A stretch of 64,000 bases of DNA from Elmis aenea (lineage: Eukaryota > Arthropoda > Insecta > Coleoptera > Elmidae), in NCBI GenBank assembly GCA_947652605.1, contig OX393579.1, forward strand, positions 42,042,970 through 42,106,969. Direction: 5' to 3'. Below are positions 44,876 through 56,044 of this stretch, piece after piece. A program made the position numbers and the translations under genes. The notes under the pieces are model-generated. The model was not told where the DNA came from and did no database searches. It worked only from the letters and a program-made list of their open reading frames with translations. Every line of letters starts with the position of its first letter. The stretch's first letter is position 1.

Positions 44876-45300
44876 CCGGGTGTAAATGAAGTGTGGTACA
44901 CCCCGTTTTTTTCATTAGTTCTGATTTTAGATAAATAAAATTTTAGATATACCTATAACACAGTCATTAAATTAAAACATAATAAACAATACTTTCTTCA
45001 TACTACGTATGGCGAAAGTAAAAATTAAAAATTGTTTCAAAAATTAATTGAGGTTATAAAAATTAACCATAATAGTGCAGTTGTATTCAAAATCGCTTCC
45101 TCTTTTCAAATATATAAAAATATATAGGGTGTTCCTTTTAAAATAACAAAGTTGGGGTCATTTCCGGCAAAACCGGAAGTGAAACAATAGTGTGCATGTC
45201 CTCAAAAAGCTCAGTTTTTTGCACATATCATATGTCTTATATTTCATTTATCGAAAATCAAAACTAAAAAAGGGGTGTACCACACTTCATTTACACCCGG
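44876..45300. mobile_element. TA-flanked MITE, 425 bp
   Basis: Perfect inverted ends of 29 bp start CCGGGTGTAAATGAAGTGTG, with TA on both sides (44874-44875 and 45301-45302). It contains an internal TATATAGGGTGTTCC motif at about 45123, like those in the foldback family, but its end sequence differs from CAGGGTG. Confidence 0.85.
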
Positions 45301-45302
45301 TA

Positions 45303-45569
45303 TATTATTCAAAAGCGCCTAAAAATAAACTGTTTTAGCAGTAATTAGCTGCAGGCGATAGATTACCTTTCACGTTGCTCTAGTCAATACTGTTTTTTGC
45401 AACGTTAATTAGTTATATATCGTCAATAAAACACCTATAATATTATTTACGAATAAGCATTAACAATCACTATTTTAACGTGATTTTGTACTGAGTTTTA
45501 TAGAAATTGAAGCTTGTGTTACAGCTTTTTCTTTACTTCCAGATCAATAATTCACTATTCCCGTCTTCA
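45303..45569. other. AT-rich spacer
   Basis: Nothing was recognised before the Jockey fragment. Confidence 0.5.
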
Positions 45570-45912
45570 GATTTTGTCGACGTTTCTGAATTATGTAAAG
45601 AAGTGAGGAAGATTGAGGTAGGGGTACCCCAAGGTAGTGTCCAGCGGCCCATTTTGTACGTGCTTTATACCTGTGATATTCCTGAAAGCGAAAATACAAT
45701 AACTTTTGTAGACGACACAGCAATACTTGCGATAGAGAACAATGCAGATAAAACAACAGATAATCCCGAGAGCGCCATTAATAAAGTCAGAACTTGGACC
45801 AAAAAAAAAATGCGGATTAGCAAGTCGGCACATTAATTTTACAAACATGAGAGAAGTATACTTATCCGGTTGATCATCAGCAGATCGTATCATATTCATA
45901 CAGCCCCTAGTA

Positions 45913-46140
45913 CAGGCGCGGACTAGTGCAAAAGGAGGCGCGAAAAGTTTTACAGAAATGACATGTATAGTAAAACTTGTTATTATTCTGTCTCTGACGT
46001 TTTTTTTTCTGTTTTATTTTGTTTTGATACGTTTCTTACTATTTTTCCTGTGTCCGTATTATTTTATGGAATAAAGGGGGGCACCAAAATTAGATTTTTT
46101 TAAAAAGGGGGCGTAGCATCATAAAGTTTGGAAACCGCTG
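45913..46140. mobile_element. hAT-type MITE in the Jockey, 228 bp
   Basis: A perfect 8-bp duplication CCCTAGTA flanks it (45905-45912 and 46141-46148). The ends are CAGGCGCGG and CCGCTG. Removing it with one duplicate lines up the Jockey residues on both sides without a gap. Confidence 0.9.
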
Positions 46141-46424
46141 CCCTAGTAAGTAAGGATGACTGTGAACGCTATATTTCGCTGGAAGGAACATGTAAAATAA
46201 AGAGAAGAGGTTAATACAGATGAAACAACCTCTCTTACTCGACTTTCAGGAAATATTAATAAAAATCGAGTTATGGTGGAAAGTCGAATTGGGTAGATGT
46301 GTTAAATATGCAATTAGAGTTAGTAATTAAGCCGGGCAACTGAGGTAAATCGAGGTTCTGATGTATCGAGTAATAAAAGTTTGGAAAAATGTATTGGCAC
46401 TTTCACTTAGGAAGAAATACTGTG

Positions 46425-47282
46425 CAGGGTGGGCAAATTTCGATGTTTTCATAGGGAATCTCGGTAACTATAAGAGGTATGGAAAAACGGACCCCCGCTT
46501 CCTCGATCTCTTTTTTCGAGAAACTAAAATTGGTTATCGTCTTTTGTTTTCGAGTAATCTCTGATAACTCGAATTTTCGACTTTTCGTTTTATGACTATA
46601 TCTCGCTTGTTTATGAAAATAAACAAAAATAATGTTACAGGCACTGTTTCGATAGGAACGCAGTGGCGTCGACAATTAAAACAAATTCGAAATTCGAGTT
46701 GTGACATAAAGTTGTATTTTTTTAAACGGAACCCATAGTTGGCTGTGGCATCACGAGAAAGAGGATTTTTCCTCATTCCAACAATATATATCATGTGGGG
46801 TCGATTTATTCATTTTCCTTACATTATAGCAAAAATTAGGTAATTTATGATATTTTATTTTTTCTCGTAGTAGACTTATGTCATTAAGAATATACATGGT
46901 AAAACAAACAATGTCATTCTGTTGTTTTAACGATAATTTGACAGGAATAATCACGTTTAATTGTCGATTGTTTTTATTTCTGTACCTTAAAAACACGAAA
47001 TGGCTTACGAATATTACGAAAAGTATGATATGTAAGTAAGAATGTTCTATTCAAAGTAATAATAATTCTAAAGCTGCAAGTGAAACTTATTATAATCGTT
47101 ACCCATAAAGAAGATAACCTAATAAATCTATGTTTGGAAGACATAAGACAATAACCAATTTTAGTTTTCACCATTAACTTTTTCTCGAAAAAAGAGATCG
47201 AGGGAGCGGGGTCCGTTTTTCCATAACTCTTATAGTTAGGTACCGAGGTTTCCTATGAAAACATCGAAATTTGCCCACCCTG
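46425..47282. mobile_element. CAGGGTGGGC-type foldback in the Jockey, 858 bp
   Basis: The left end CAGGGTGGGCAAATTTCGAT and the inverted right end ACCCTG (then TA at 47283) match the 14.4-kb family. The left arm extends about 330 bp in homology and the right arm about 150 bp. The centre is AT-rich and differs from the 14.4-kb copy. The base before the left end is G, not A, so the left TA has mutated. Confidence 0.85.
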
Positions 47283-47834
47283 TACTGTCAGTTTACAACA
47301 AATTGCAGACATACAAACAAATTCTAAAAGCAGTGTAGAACAATAGTATTCAGCTTTGGGCTGTACCATGAAGCCCAACATAAAGCATAAAGTCATACAA
47401 ACGCGTAAGTCTATACTTTAGTTCTAGTTCAAAGTACTAAGCTCAGTCAAGGGCGGATCCAGTCCTCCATCTTAAGGGGGGTAATTAAAAGTTTCAATTG
47501 GCCTCCGCAGAATTGTTTTTTCCTCTCAACTTTAATCAGCAATTGTTTCGTTTCACCCCTTAATAATTGTAATTATCAATTTTTCAAATGAAAAACAGGC
47601 CAATGGCTAAAAGTATACGGGAATTGTAGAACAAATATGACTATTTTTGTAATATAGTTTTAATTTAGGCAATAATACATTCTAAAACTAATTCAATTAA
47701 AACAAAAAGTACTTTATTTAATTGTAAGCGATGGTTAATATACGGTTCGGCTTTTTAAAAATGATACAATAAAATTAAGTTTTCTACATTTGGCTCCAAA
47801 TGTATTTATTATATTGCCTGTGTTGACATCTATA

Positions 47835-48223
47835 CAGGGCCGTAACTAGGCAGGTGCAAACGCACAGGGCCAGACCTGAGGGGGGCACTTAGAGTGCATA
47901 CGAAAAATTATTTGAGATCAAATATTGGACAAGAACGATTATCAAATCTTTCTATTATTTTAATAGAATATGATATCGCCAAAGATATCAATTACAATGA
48001 CATAATAGATGAGTTTGCATCTATTAAATCAAGAAAAGTGCAATTATTATTATATAAATATATTTTTATTTTTTAAATTATGTATTCAGATATATTAAGA
48101 ATATAATTTTCTTTACAAATATATTTTTTGCTTATTGTTTCACCCGCCATTTTTTTTGCTAGTGCTATAGGGGGCCCAAATTATATCTAGCACAGGGCAC
48201 TTCAGAGGCTAGTTACGGCACTG
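47835..48223 (+). mobile_element. hAT element B, nested in element A, 389 bp
   Basis: The ends CAGGGCCGTAACTAG and, inverted, CAGTGCCGTAACTAG are flanked by 8-bp repeats differing at one base (CATCTATA 47827-47834, CATCGATA 48224-48231). It holds its own hAT C-terminal fragment on the plus strand, opposite to element A. Confidence 0.9.
47894..48076 (+). pseudogene. hAT element B transposase tail
   Basis: The frame reads NYLRSNIGQERLSNLSIILI, then EYDIAKDINYNDIIDEFASI and KSRKV. This is the end of a hAT dimerisation domain of the TTF/ZMYM type (compare LRSxMxQERLxxLxxLxI in element A). Everything upstream is deleted. Confidence 0.85.
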
Positions 48224-49086
48224 CATCGATATCTCTATGAATATGCAATAAAGCCAATCCCGTTAAACGTTCTTGTGTCATATTAGATCGTAACCACCCT
48301 TTTAACCTTTTTAAAGCCGAAAAACTTTCTGCCGAGGCAACGCTAACAGGAAGAGTGCATAAAATTTGCAAAGTGATTTTTAAAGTGGGGTATATTTCGG
48401 CGTTACATTTTTTATATGTTTCAAAGGCACTGTCAGGTACATTTTCGTTTAACTGAAATTTCTTGCCATTCTAATGTCCAAAAATCGATTTTAGATTTAA
48501 GCTTTAATTTTATTTGATCGTTGTTTTCAAATACTTTACTTAGATAAGTGACCATTGAATTTATAAATTCATTTACATCTTCACTAAACTTTGTTATAAA
48601 CTAAAGCGGGAACGCAGGAAATAAAATATTTGTAAAACTTAATTTTTTTAAATATCTTATTAGTCTTAGGGGGGTAATTATCCCATTTACCCCCCCTGGA
48701 TCCGCCACTGAGCTCAGTGCGCCTTGGTACCTTAGCAACGACAATCTCCACCGAGATCTGAATATACCAACCGCTAATTAGAAGATGAGACGAATTATTA
48801 CAATGAAGCCTAAATAAAGGTTTCACGAATACCTGGACAGCTTCTTGACGACACTAGACTGGTTTAGCGGATGAAAAGAATGAAACTGTTTGAACTAATG
48901 TAACCAAAATAATAAAAAGCAGTACTATCAACCAAGTGATGTGTTGTGCCAGTGCCAGGTAAAGTCAACGGATAACCATCTAATTAGTATACGCTAAGAC
49001 ATCATTAAAGACTTTGCTAGACAATCTGTAATATTAGATCCAGTACAAAGTGACTATTTCGTTATTGTAAAATTAATTATTTAACA

Positions 49087-49361
49087 CAGGGGTCGGTAAC
49101 CCTTGGCACACGTGCCAATAGGTGGCACGCGACTATGTTGAGTGACACGCAGAAAAGTTTTTTAAATTGTTTATGTGTCTGGGACGGCAAAATAAAACAT
49201 TTGCAGGGCCAAAAACATGAAAATAATAAATTAAGTCGAAAAAGAAGCATGTTTTAAGCACTCCCAAGCTAAGGTCAATATTTTGGCGGCACTCAAGAAA
49301 TGTTTAAGGTTTAAAATTATTAATAAATGGCATTCGAAGTGAAAAACGTTGCCGACCTCTG
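49087..49361. mobile_element. hAT-like MITE, 275 bp
   Basis: The ends CAGGGGTCGGTAACC and, inverted, CAGAGGTCGGCAAC fit a common hAT MITE type. A ACGTGCCAATAGGTGGCACG hairpin lies inside the left end (about 49110). The 8-bp flanks do not match clearly, so the target duplication has decayed or an end is off by a few bases. Confidence 0.7.
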
Positions 49362-49578
49362 AACTAATAAAGTAATAAACTGTTTTAACTTTAGCCAAAA
49401 AGAGTAAACTATAATAAACAGGCACTTTCATGTTATAATTATTTTATTCCATTGGTGATATGTAAAACTACATTAAATTGTTATTAAATAGTGTTTTGTT
49501 TATCGTGGTTTATCATGGTAATATAGTATAAAACGAAAACAAAAGCAGTTGTCCCTTGTAATAGTTATTTATTTAATC

Positions 49579-50112
49579 AGTGGGATAAAGGCATCATTAA
49601 ACATACGAGTGCGTGGTTTGCCCGACGAGGGCGTTAGCCTGAGTCGGGTAAAAGCACGAGTATGTTTAAAGCCTTTATCACACGTATTAAATACAACTTT
49701 TTATCTACGACTGCCCAAAATTGCAAAAAATATATATTATTTTGTAAGATGAAGTACCTATTTTCTGTTAAACGTCATAATTTTTTAATTTACAATCGAG
49801 TAGTTTGGTATTCAATCGCATAGCAACCAGGCAGTTTGGCATTTGACAGCATAGCAAAAAGGCAATTTGTCTGTCAAAAATATTATAGTTTTTGTAATAT
49901 CTCTTTTCGTGGTGAAAATTTTGGGATAAAACATGTAAATATAATCACGAGCGTATAAATAATTGTAATAATTGTAAGTTTTCGTCAAAAATTGTCCGAT
50001 CAAAATGTGTTGTATAATGATTTCTTATCCCACTCTGTGCGGTAAGAAGCTTCATTATCTAACTGAAATGAATGTCATAATAGCTTCTTATCATAGCAGT
50101 CGTAGATAAAGT
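49579..50112. repeat. Composite inverted-repeat region
   Basis: A hairpin at about 49582-49682 pairs GTGGGATAAAGGC and AAACATACGAGTGC with their inverted copies around TTTGCCCGACGAGGGCG ... AGTCGGG. A second pair, TTTTATCTACGACTGC (about 49699) and GCAGTCGTAGATAAAG (about 50096), encloses about 380 bp. TTATCCCACTCTG at about 50026 is a diverged inverted copy of the start. It appears to be one or two MITEs whose ends I cannot settle. Confidence 0.6.
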
Positions 50113-51062
50113 TTATTAATATACATATTTGTTGCACAGTTACGTTCTCCAATTTAAATTACTAAATCAATTTGCAAGTTATGTCATTATACACGTACCT
50201 CTAAAGCTCATGTACGAAGTTTCAATTTAACCAACAGTTTCGTGTGTGTAGGTCGTTAGAGCAAGTTTTGCTGTACTTGTTGTACGTATTCAGTATTGCT
50301 TGTCCTGTTTAGAAACTATATTTTTCGTTTCTTACTACGCAAAGGACCTAATTGCGTTAAACTCGACTAATAATTATAAGTTCCAGTTTAAGGGCCTATT
50401 AATTAATAATTGGGGATGACAGTTTGGTTTATTGCGGTTTCCATGTGGCTGACATATTTTAGTCACCCTACTCCGTAAGGAGACATTCATAAATTTGTCA
50501 GAATTTGAAAAATTTTAAATTTGCTTGAAGTTGATGGAACTTTAAAAAAAATTAATAATGCTTTCGTAAGTTCTATACATGATGCATCATTTAATTTGGG
50601 CATCTACAAAAATTTCACTAAATATTGGTGATATATATTCGATTAAATTAGCAAAATGTTACAATAATAATGCTTAATTTGTAGTGATAACTGAATGTTT
50701 TAAAAAATGGATAGGTGGCCTAATAAGCAAAAAGTGTTTCGTACCTTTTTATATTACTTATTAACTTTTAGCTTTAAGAAATTAAATCTGAATGGACCTT
50801 TTGTCAATTTGCTTGTGTGTGTACTTAAGATGTTTCAATTCAATGCTCACAAAATAATGATTTTTCGTCGAAAAATAATAAAACACAATAAGGGAAGTCA
50901 TAAACTGTGAATAACTACAGCGATCGTGTTTTGTTTAGTTAAATACCACTTTGTGAAAAATAATAAATAACTTTTAAACTTATTTTTCCCATTTTTTTAT
51001 GTACACTTATTTTTTTAATGCACTATCGAATATTGGATGTAAATCTCTATCAAAATCATTTT
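50113..51062. other. AT-rich sequence, nothing recognised
   Basis: A 67-codon frame at 50707-50910 has no known domain. Nothing else was seen. Confidence 0.5.
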
Positions 51063-51070
51063 AAAAAAGT

Positions 51071-51458
51071 TAATGGCGTATGCAAGGGGGGATTAGGGGT
51101 ATAAATCTCCCCGAAAATTTGAAAAGAACTAGAATTATAATTTCCCTATTTCAAAATTGTGCGACAGCCTGCTTTTCCATACATATAAAATATATTACGT
51201 TTGTATATTTTACTCATAAATGCTATTTTGGGTACGTTTGACTTTGAAAATTTTAAAAAAGTTGTCTATGGCGCTGTTATCCGGGGGGTAACCGCCCCCT
51301 GGACCCCCAACTCTTTCTTACAACTTAATTTTTGTGTCTAGCACCCTAGGTCATTTTCTGATTGCACCATTACTTATGCCCCGTTTTAAATTAGTCAATA
51401 TTATTTTTTCAAATTAAAACAATATCCCCCCTGAAATATTTTTCTGCGTACGCCACTG
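51071..51458. mobile_element. hAT-type MITE, 388 bp
   Basis: The ends TAATGGCGTATGCA and, inverted, CAGTGGCGTACGCA are flanked by a perfect 8-bp duplication AAAAAAGT (51063-51070 and 51459-51466). Inside are GGGGGG and CCCCCC runs, as in related hAT MITEs. The first base has mutated from C. No coding sequence. Confidence 0.85.
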
Positions 51459-51466
51459 AAAAAAGT

Positions 51467-52796
51467 ATACTACATATATAAAACTTTAAAAAAAAAGTTG
51501 ACTATCGCCAGTCTAACATATTTCATCGTGTAAAAAACATTTGAACGTCATTCGACAGAAAATTTTCCACCATTTACAAAAACACCAAGTTTATAGGACT
51601 TTTCTCTTAAAATATTAAGTTTTAAGGTTGCGACCGTCGAAATAAATCACGCTTTATAGTAATGTACAGAAACAATGTACTTTATCAAACAGAGTTGAAT
51701 ACAATAAAAGAATTGCAATTAAGGACTATGCCAATTGCATACAATTACGACCTTCACTGCTTTATATTGAAATTAAAATCCTCTTTTAATTAATATTTCA
51801 ATTAATTACTAACCAATAAAGGACTTTTTTATAATATGAATTGAAAATTACTCTACATGCAAACAGTACTCTGTCATATGCATTTTTCATCTTAGATCAT
51901 AATTTAGATCATGTGTCTAGTCCTGTCTGACATTTCCCCAGGCGCCGTACCATACCAGACAAATCCAGTGGTGTAGTATACATGTCGCTCGTGCAAGCTG
52001 ACTACGTGCTCCATTCATATGACAAAAGCGAAACATTCTCATTACGTGAGGCGGTTAGAGTTACACAAAATGCAATTGCCAAGTATAGAAAAGTGTCGAT
52101 GTCCAATTTGTATCTTTATACTATACCTATGTATAGGTTTAACAGATATATTTAGTTTTTCACGGTTAATCCTCCATTTTTTATGACTGTATTTGATTTC
52201 TTTTAAAAATCTCACTATTTAACAGTTTAGAAAAAGTCAGGATTTAACTATTTTAGCAAAATTGATTTAAGTCTTACCTAAGATATGCCTCTTCTGCAGC
52301 TTAAAATATTCAGTTGACTGTAGACTGTAGATATATTTAAAATTCCATGTTTTATAATATAAGGATCGCCAAGTTGCCTCCTTTCCCATGCGCAGATATG
52401 TTTTTTGCTCGTGAAAGCTGTAGAAGGGCTAAACTGTGCCACAAAATAAAACGCTAGTGCTTTAAAATCTTTTTTATGTTCACTTTTTGCAAGGAATCAA
52501 AATCCCCAATTATATTTTCCATGCCACGTTTCGCTTTTTTTAAATCATCAGGTACATTTTTTCTTAGGGACCCTATATCTGATTTTAACGCCAATTTGTA
52601 GGGCATTTTATTCTGAATTCGACATTGTATAACACTTGGCACTTTTTTGAAACAATTGTTAAAACATTGGCAAAAACAAATATTTTATTTTGAAAAATTC
52701 CTAGTCGGCATGTTAAATAATTGTCACCATATGTGATACCTGTATATCTTCAACTACTATTGCTTTATCCAAAACCCACAAAAACCATTTTGGATA
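51467..52796. other. AT-rich sequence, nothing recognised
   Basis: A 62-codon minus-strand frame at 52454-52642 has no known domain. No other feature was seen. Confidence 0.5.
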
Positions 52797-52800
52797 TTAA

Positions 52801-53391
52801 CCCTAGAAGCCCAATCTACGTCATTTTGACGTACACTCCAACACATATTCGCGATCTCTTTCGCATGCTTGCTTAGATCGCCGTGACCATCCGAGCCAAC
52901 TAGGTACATGCCCAGAGCTAACAGGAGACAGCAGTCTCGCTTTGATAAGTGCCGCCATTTTGTTGTTATCGCAATGTTCACGTCGTTATGACGTATGTTT
53001 GGGCTTTGTTAACTTTTGCACTTTTCGAATTTTCTAAATTATATTTGACTTAAGTGATTTATGTTTGATAAGAGTTGATTAGTTTTCATAAAAAAATATA
53101 AATAGTTGATTTTTGTAAACAATTTGTAGTACATAAGAAAAAATTACAAGGATCTCAGTTTTCGTGCCATTTTTTGTATGTTTAATTAAAGTGAACATTT
53201 CAGAGTTTAAATAAACAATATTTTTTCTAAATGTCTGTTTTTTTATATACATAGAAAGTATTTCACATAAACCATACAAAAAACTAGTATTTGCAGTAAA
53301 GTTTATTTAGATAGAGCTCTTTTATAATTGTACGTCGTTTTGACGTATGATTGGGCTTTATAGCCTCAAAAATATGATTGGGCTTCTAGGG
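52801..53391. mobile_element. piggyBac-type MITE with TACGTC palindromes, 591 bp
   Basis: TTAA flanks both ends (52797-52800 and 53392-53395). The perfect inverted ends are CCCTAGAAGCCCAATC. The 17-mer TACGTCATTTTGACGTA and variants occur at 52817-52833, 52979-52995 and 53331-53347, each a near-palindrome. A 74-codon minus-strand frame (52757-52981) overlaps the left end and is not recognised. No transposase is seen. Confidence 0.9.
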
Positions 53392-53517
53392 TTAACATAA
53401 CGTAGTCTCACTCGCATGAAATTACAGTTTTTCTGTCAGTAATGTATATAAAAGTTACACAAGTTTTTTGCACGCTAACAAATATTACAGCTGCTACATT
53501 CATTTTCTGATAAGTAT

Positions 53518-53518
53518 C

Positions 53519-53589
<71 letters not shown>
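53518..53589. repeat. (CAA)n microsatellite, 24 perfect units
   Basis: Twenty-four uninterrupted CAA triplets. The apparent poly-Val frame on the opposite strand is a by-product. Confidence 0.99.
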
Positions 53590-53590
<1 letters not shown>

Positions 53591-53599
53591 AAGCAGATA

Positions 53600-54042
53600 A
53601 GCATCTATAAACAAGCAAAACATATAAAACTTGTTTAAAAACAACCAAGTTGCATTACGATATGTTTATTTTATTAAGAGGACGTTGCTGATCTCATTTT
53701 ACAAGAATAGTTTTTCCCAAATGCTTTTACAAAGCAATAATGTTCGTTTGCAATAAATACTGTTGACTTAGTAGGTCAGGGATTTGTCAGGACAGGACGT
53801 TGACTTGTGGTAACCTAAACTATGCGAGCCTGTAACTTAAAGTTACATTAAACTAACAATTTCGTTTTATAACGGAGTTAGTGAATTATAGCTTTTAAAG
53901 TTCTTACACTTCCTATAAATAAATCTACTCCATTATAGTACAAATAAGACCAACCAAGGCAGTATGTTAATTAAATGTAATTTTTAAATTTTCACAGTAG
54001 TTAGTAAATATTAACTTTTAATGTTTTAAATAACCCTACAAA
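53600..54042. other. AT-rich spacer
   Basis: Nothing was recognised. Confidence 0.5.
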
Positions 54043-54293
54043 CAGCGCCGGATTTACACGGTAAGCTAGACAAACTTAAGCTTAGGACCCCTTATTTTAA
54101 GGCGCCTTAAAAATCAATGTAATTCGGGACGGTATTTTTTCAAAACAAGCAATTCGCCAGAACGAGAACTTTTTTTAAAACCATTACAAAAATTAATGGA
54201 TTTTTTTAAAAATAACTGAGACCTTTTTTTTGCTCCAATAGGGGCCCCCAAAAAGTGTAGCTTTCGGCCTAACTCGTCTGTAATCTTACACTG
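54043..54293. mobile_element. hAT-like MITE, 251 bp
   Basis: The left end CAGCGCCGGATTTACACGG and inverted right end CAGTGTAAGATTACAGACG share the CAGYG..GATT.ACA pattern of a common hAT MITE group. AGGACCCC and GGGGCCCCC runs lie inside. Target repeats are not clear. Confidence 0.6.
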
Positions 54294-54364
54294 ACCACCA
54301 ATATACAGAGTGTAGAACTGGATCACGCAATATACGATTTATCCAACAAGCAGTTTAAAACCGA

Positions 54365-54665
54365 TCCTTGGATGAATGCATGAACTGTTTTATTCGCATG
54401 CGTGAACTATGTACTAATAAATGTATTGCCCAGTATTAGCCATTGTTGGAACGCTTTTACGACTGGCCTAACTGTAATGACATTTGCGTCTATTGGGTTC
54501 ATAGAAATGAGCGTCGCTTAAAGAATCTAGCACTAAATGGGATTGAGATAGCGAAGCACAGCTACCTGAGCTCACGTTAGTTATGAACAGCGCATGCGTC
54601 TAAAAATCGCGGCAGCAATTCGCCCTCTAGTTCATGTACTGTTCTGATCGTCCGCAAACCCGTTC
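54365..54665 (+). repeat. Dispersed repeat, copy 2 (inverted partner of 10165-10435)
   Basis: Block order matches the reverse complement of 10165-10435, from TTATTCGCATGCGTGAACTA to CGTCCGCAAAC. It contains internal ACAGCGCATGCGT and CACGTTAGTT. No ends were recognised. Confidence 0.6.
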
Positions 54666-54669
54666 ATCT

Positions 54670-55810
54670 ATCATTTTTATTGTTGATGGAACGGATTACT
54701 GACCGTCCTGTGAACTATCAGAGACTGTGATGAAACGCGATATTGATACTGCGCACACTCGTGATGTTTACTGGATCGTCCAAGTAGCTGATGGAACAAA
54801 CCTATGGTAACTGCAATGGTAAAATTTTGTTGTATAATATCTCCCCTAATTATTTTGGAAAAAAAGTGCAATTAGGTTTTTTGTTGAGAAAAAAGTCTAT
54901 ATTTATAAATGTAATCAATATTAATTTTCATTTTTCCAAGAACCAAAATTAAGCAAATTACAAAACGCGTTTTGACAAAAATCTGTAGTGTCTTAGAATT
55001 ATGCTGTGCAACTGCCCATCTTAATGTCGCTTATACTTTATACTGTCACTTGGACACGAAATTTATTTTTAATTATCCTTTATATTTTATTAAACGCTTA
55101 TTTTATCCAATAATTATGTTTTTATTCCAAGAATTAACAAAAATGACAATTAAGAATAAATTTCGCGTCAAAGTATAAGCATAACATTATATAAGTTGAT
55201 TTTTTTTTTTTAAAGATATTTGATTTTTAAAAACAGGCCCATATACCTATCTGGAAATTGTAAAAAAAATAAACTGTTTGTTACCGTTTTGTTTAATTAT
55301 TATTGTGCATGCTTTCAATTACACTTCAGTGTCACTATACCGGGTGTTTTAAAAAGAGAGGCTGAACATATTAATTTCAAAAGACTCATCAATGCTAACA
55401 AAAAAGGTTTAATAAACGTATTGTTAACGTTCCATCGTTTGCCAATTATCCTCATGTTTTATGGAAGTTATCATTTTATCATGACTAAGTGTTAATACAA
55501 TATAAACGTAAAATTAAAATAAAATTAATTTGCTTTTTAGTATGACTAAATAAGTACGTTACTTCTAAAATAAGAACAATTACAGAATTGAAAAAAAAAC
55601 AATTGTTGTCACTCTTAGCTATTTCTATGTCAACAAAAACTAGATTATCCCTAAATATCTTTATCAGACATTTATCGAAATAAACAATTGGACAATATTC
55701 TTAGAAAAAGTTATGCAAAAGCAATGAATTTTAGCGAAAACGAACATATATCTTTAAAACTTCAGTGAACTATAATTGTTTTTAAAGGACTAATTTCACT
55801 AACAGCAGCT
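54670..55810. other. AT-rich sequence, nothing firm
   Basis: A lone CCGGGTGTTTTAAAA after TA at about 55339 resembles a foldback end, but no partner was found. Short frames at 54972-55178 and 55220-55495 have no known domain. Confidence 0.4.
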
Positions 55811-55813
55811 ACA

Positions 55814-56044
55814 ATGGATGAAAACTGCTGTAACATAAAATTCAAGACACCTCAACAAAAAGCTAAAAAAGTTAAACGCGGCGACGTTTATTATTTATTC
55901 AAGTTTTGTAAGTTTTGCCAGAAGTGCTTGCGATGTGACACTAAATTACACAATTCCAGTCTTGGACAAGAAAAATTGTGCAAGTGCACCGAAGTAGAAT
56001 TACAACTTAATTCTCGACTAGCACGCTCCAAGGGTTATAACTGA
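55814..56044 (+). CDS. Small Cys-rich ORF, 76 aa, unknown
   Basis: An ATG in favourable context opens 76 codons followed by TGA and an AATAAA at about 56072. The product is basic and Cys-rich: DENCCNIKF near the start, KFCKFCQKCLRCDTKL in the middle, EKLCKC later, and SRLARSKGYN at the end. The spacing loosely resembles part of a LIM finger of the muscle LIM protein type, which also ends in a KGY-like motif, but the His ligand and the usual C-x2-C distances are missing. It may be a small gene, an old pseudogene or chance. Confidence 0.25.
   Translation: MDENCCNIKFKTPQQKAKKVKRGDVYYLFKFCKFCQKCLRCDTKLHNSSLGQEKLCKCTEVELQLNSRLARSKGYN

Larger units (their letters stand above)
47735..48590 (-). pseudogene. 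hAT transposase C-terminus (dimerisation domain), split by element B
   Basis: On the minus strand, a first block (about 48470-48600) ends with FWTLEWQEISVK. After a frameshift comes VPDSAFETYKKC, then LPVSVASAESFSALKRLKGW, then LRSNMTQERLTGLALLHIHR, the hAT-family C-terminal dimerisation domain of the zinc-finger MYM/TTF type. The frame enters the duplicated CATCGATA of element B. It resumes in phase on the other side (about 47826 down to 47735) with residues beginning VNTGNIINTFGAKC and ending in a stop. No N-terminal zinc finger or catalytic region remains. Confidence 0.9.
47448..48710 (-). mobile_element. hAT element A, in the Jockey and itself split
   Basis: A perfect 8-bp duplication AGCTCAGT flanks it (47440-47447 and 48711-48718). 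The ends are CAAGGGCGGATCCAG and, inverted, CAGTGGCGGATCCAG. A GGGGGGTAATTA-type motif lies inside both ends. It carries the transposase C-terminus on the minus strand and is interrupted at 47835-48223 by hAT element B. Confidence 0.95.
45570..48903 (+). pseudogene. Jockey-type LINE ORF2 3' half, split by three insertions
   Basis: Four pieces of one ORF2 remain in order. Piece 1 (45570-45912) has VGVPQGSVQRPILYVLYTCD and FVDDTAIL. Piece 2 (46149-46424) has MTVNAIFRWKEHVK and KMYW. Piece 3 (47283-47447) has LSVYNKLQTYKQILKAV and IQLW. Piece 4 (48711-48903) has APWYLSNDNLHRDLNIPT, then the end block KRMKLFELM and stop. Residue order and spacing match the 61.7-63.1-kb Jockey. The separators are a hAT MITE, a CAGGGTG foldback and a hAT that is itself split. 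Stops and one frame change show long decay. The 5' end is truncated inside the RT domain. Confidence 0.9.

Noticed and set aside
53408..53644. Protein with a long poly-valine tract on the minus strand
   Set aside because: It is the translation of the (CAA)24 microsatellite in reverse.
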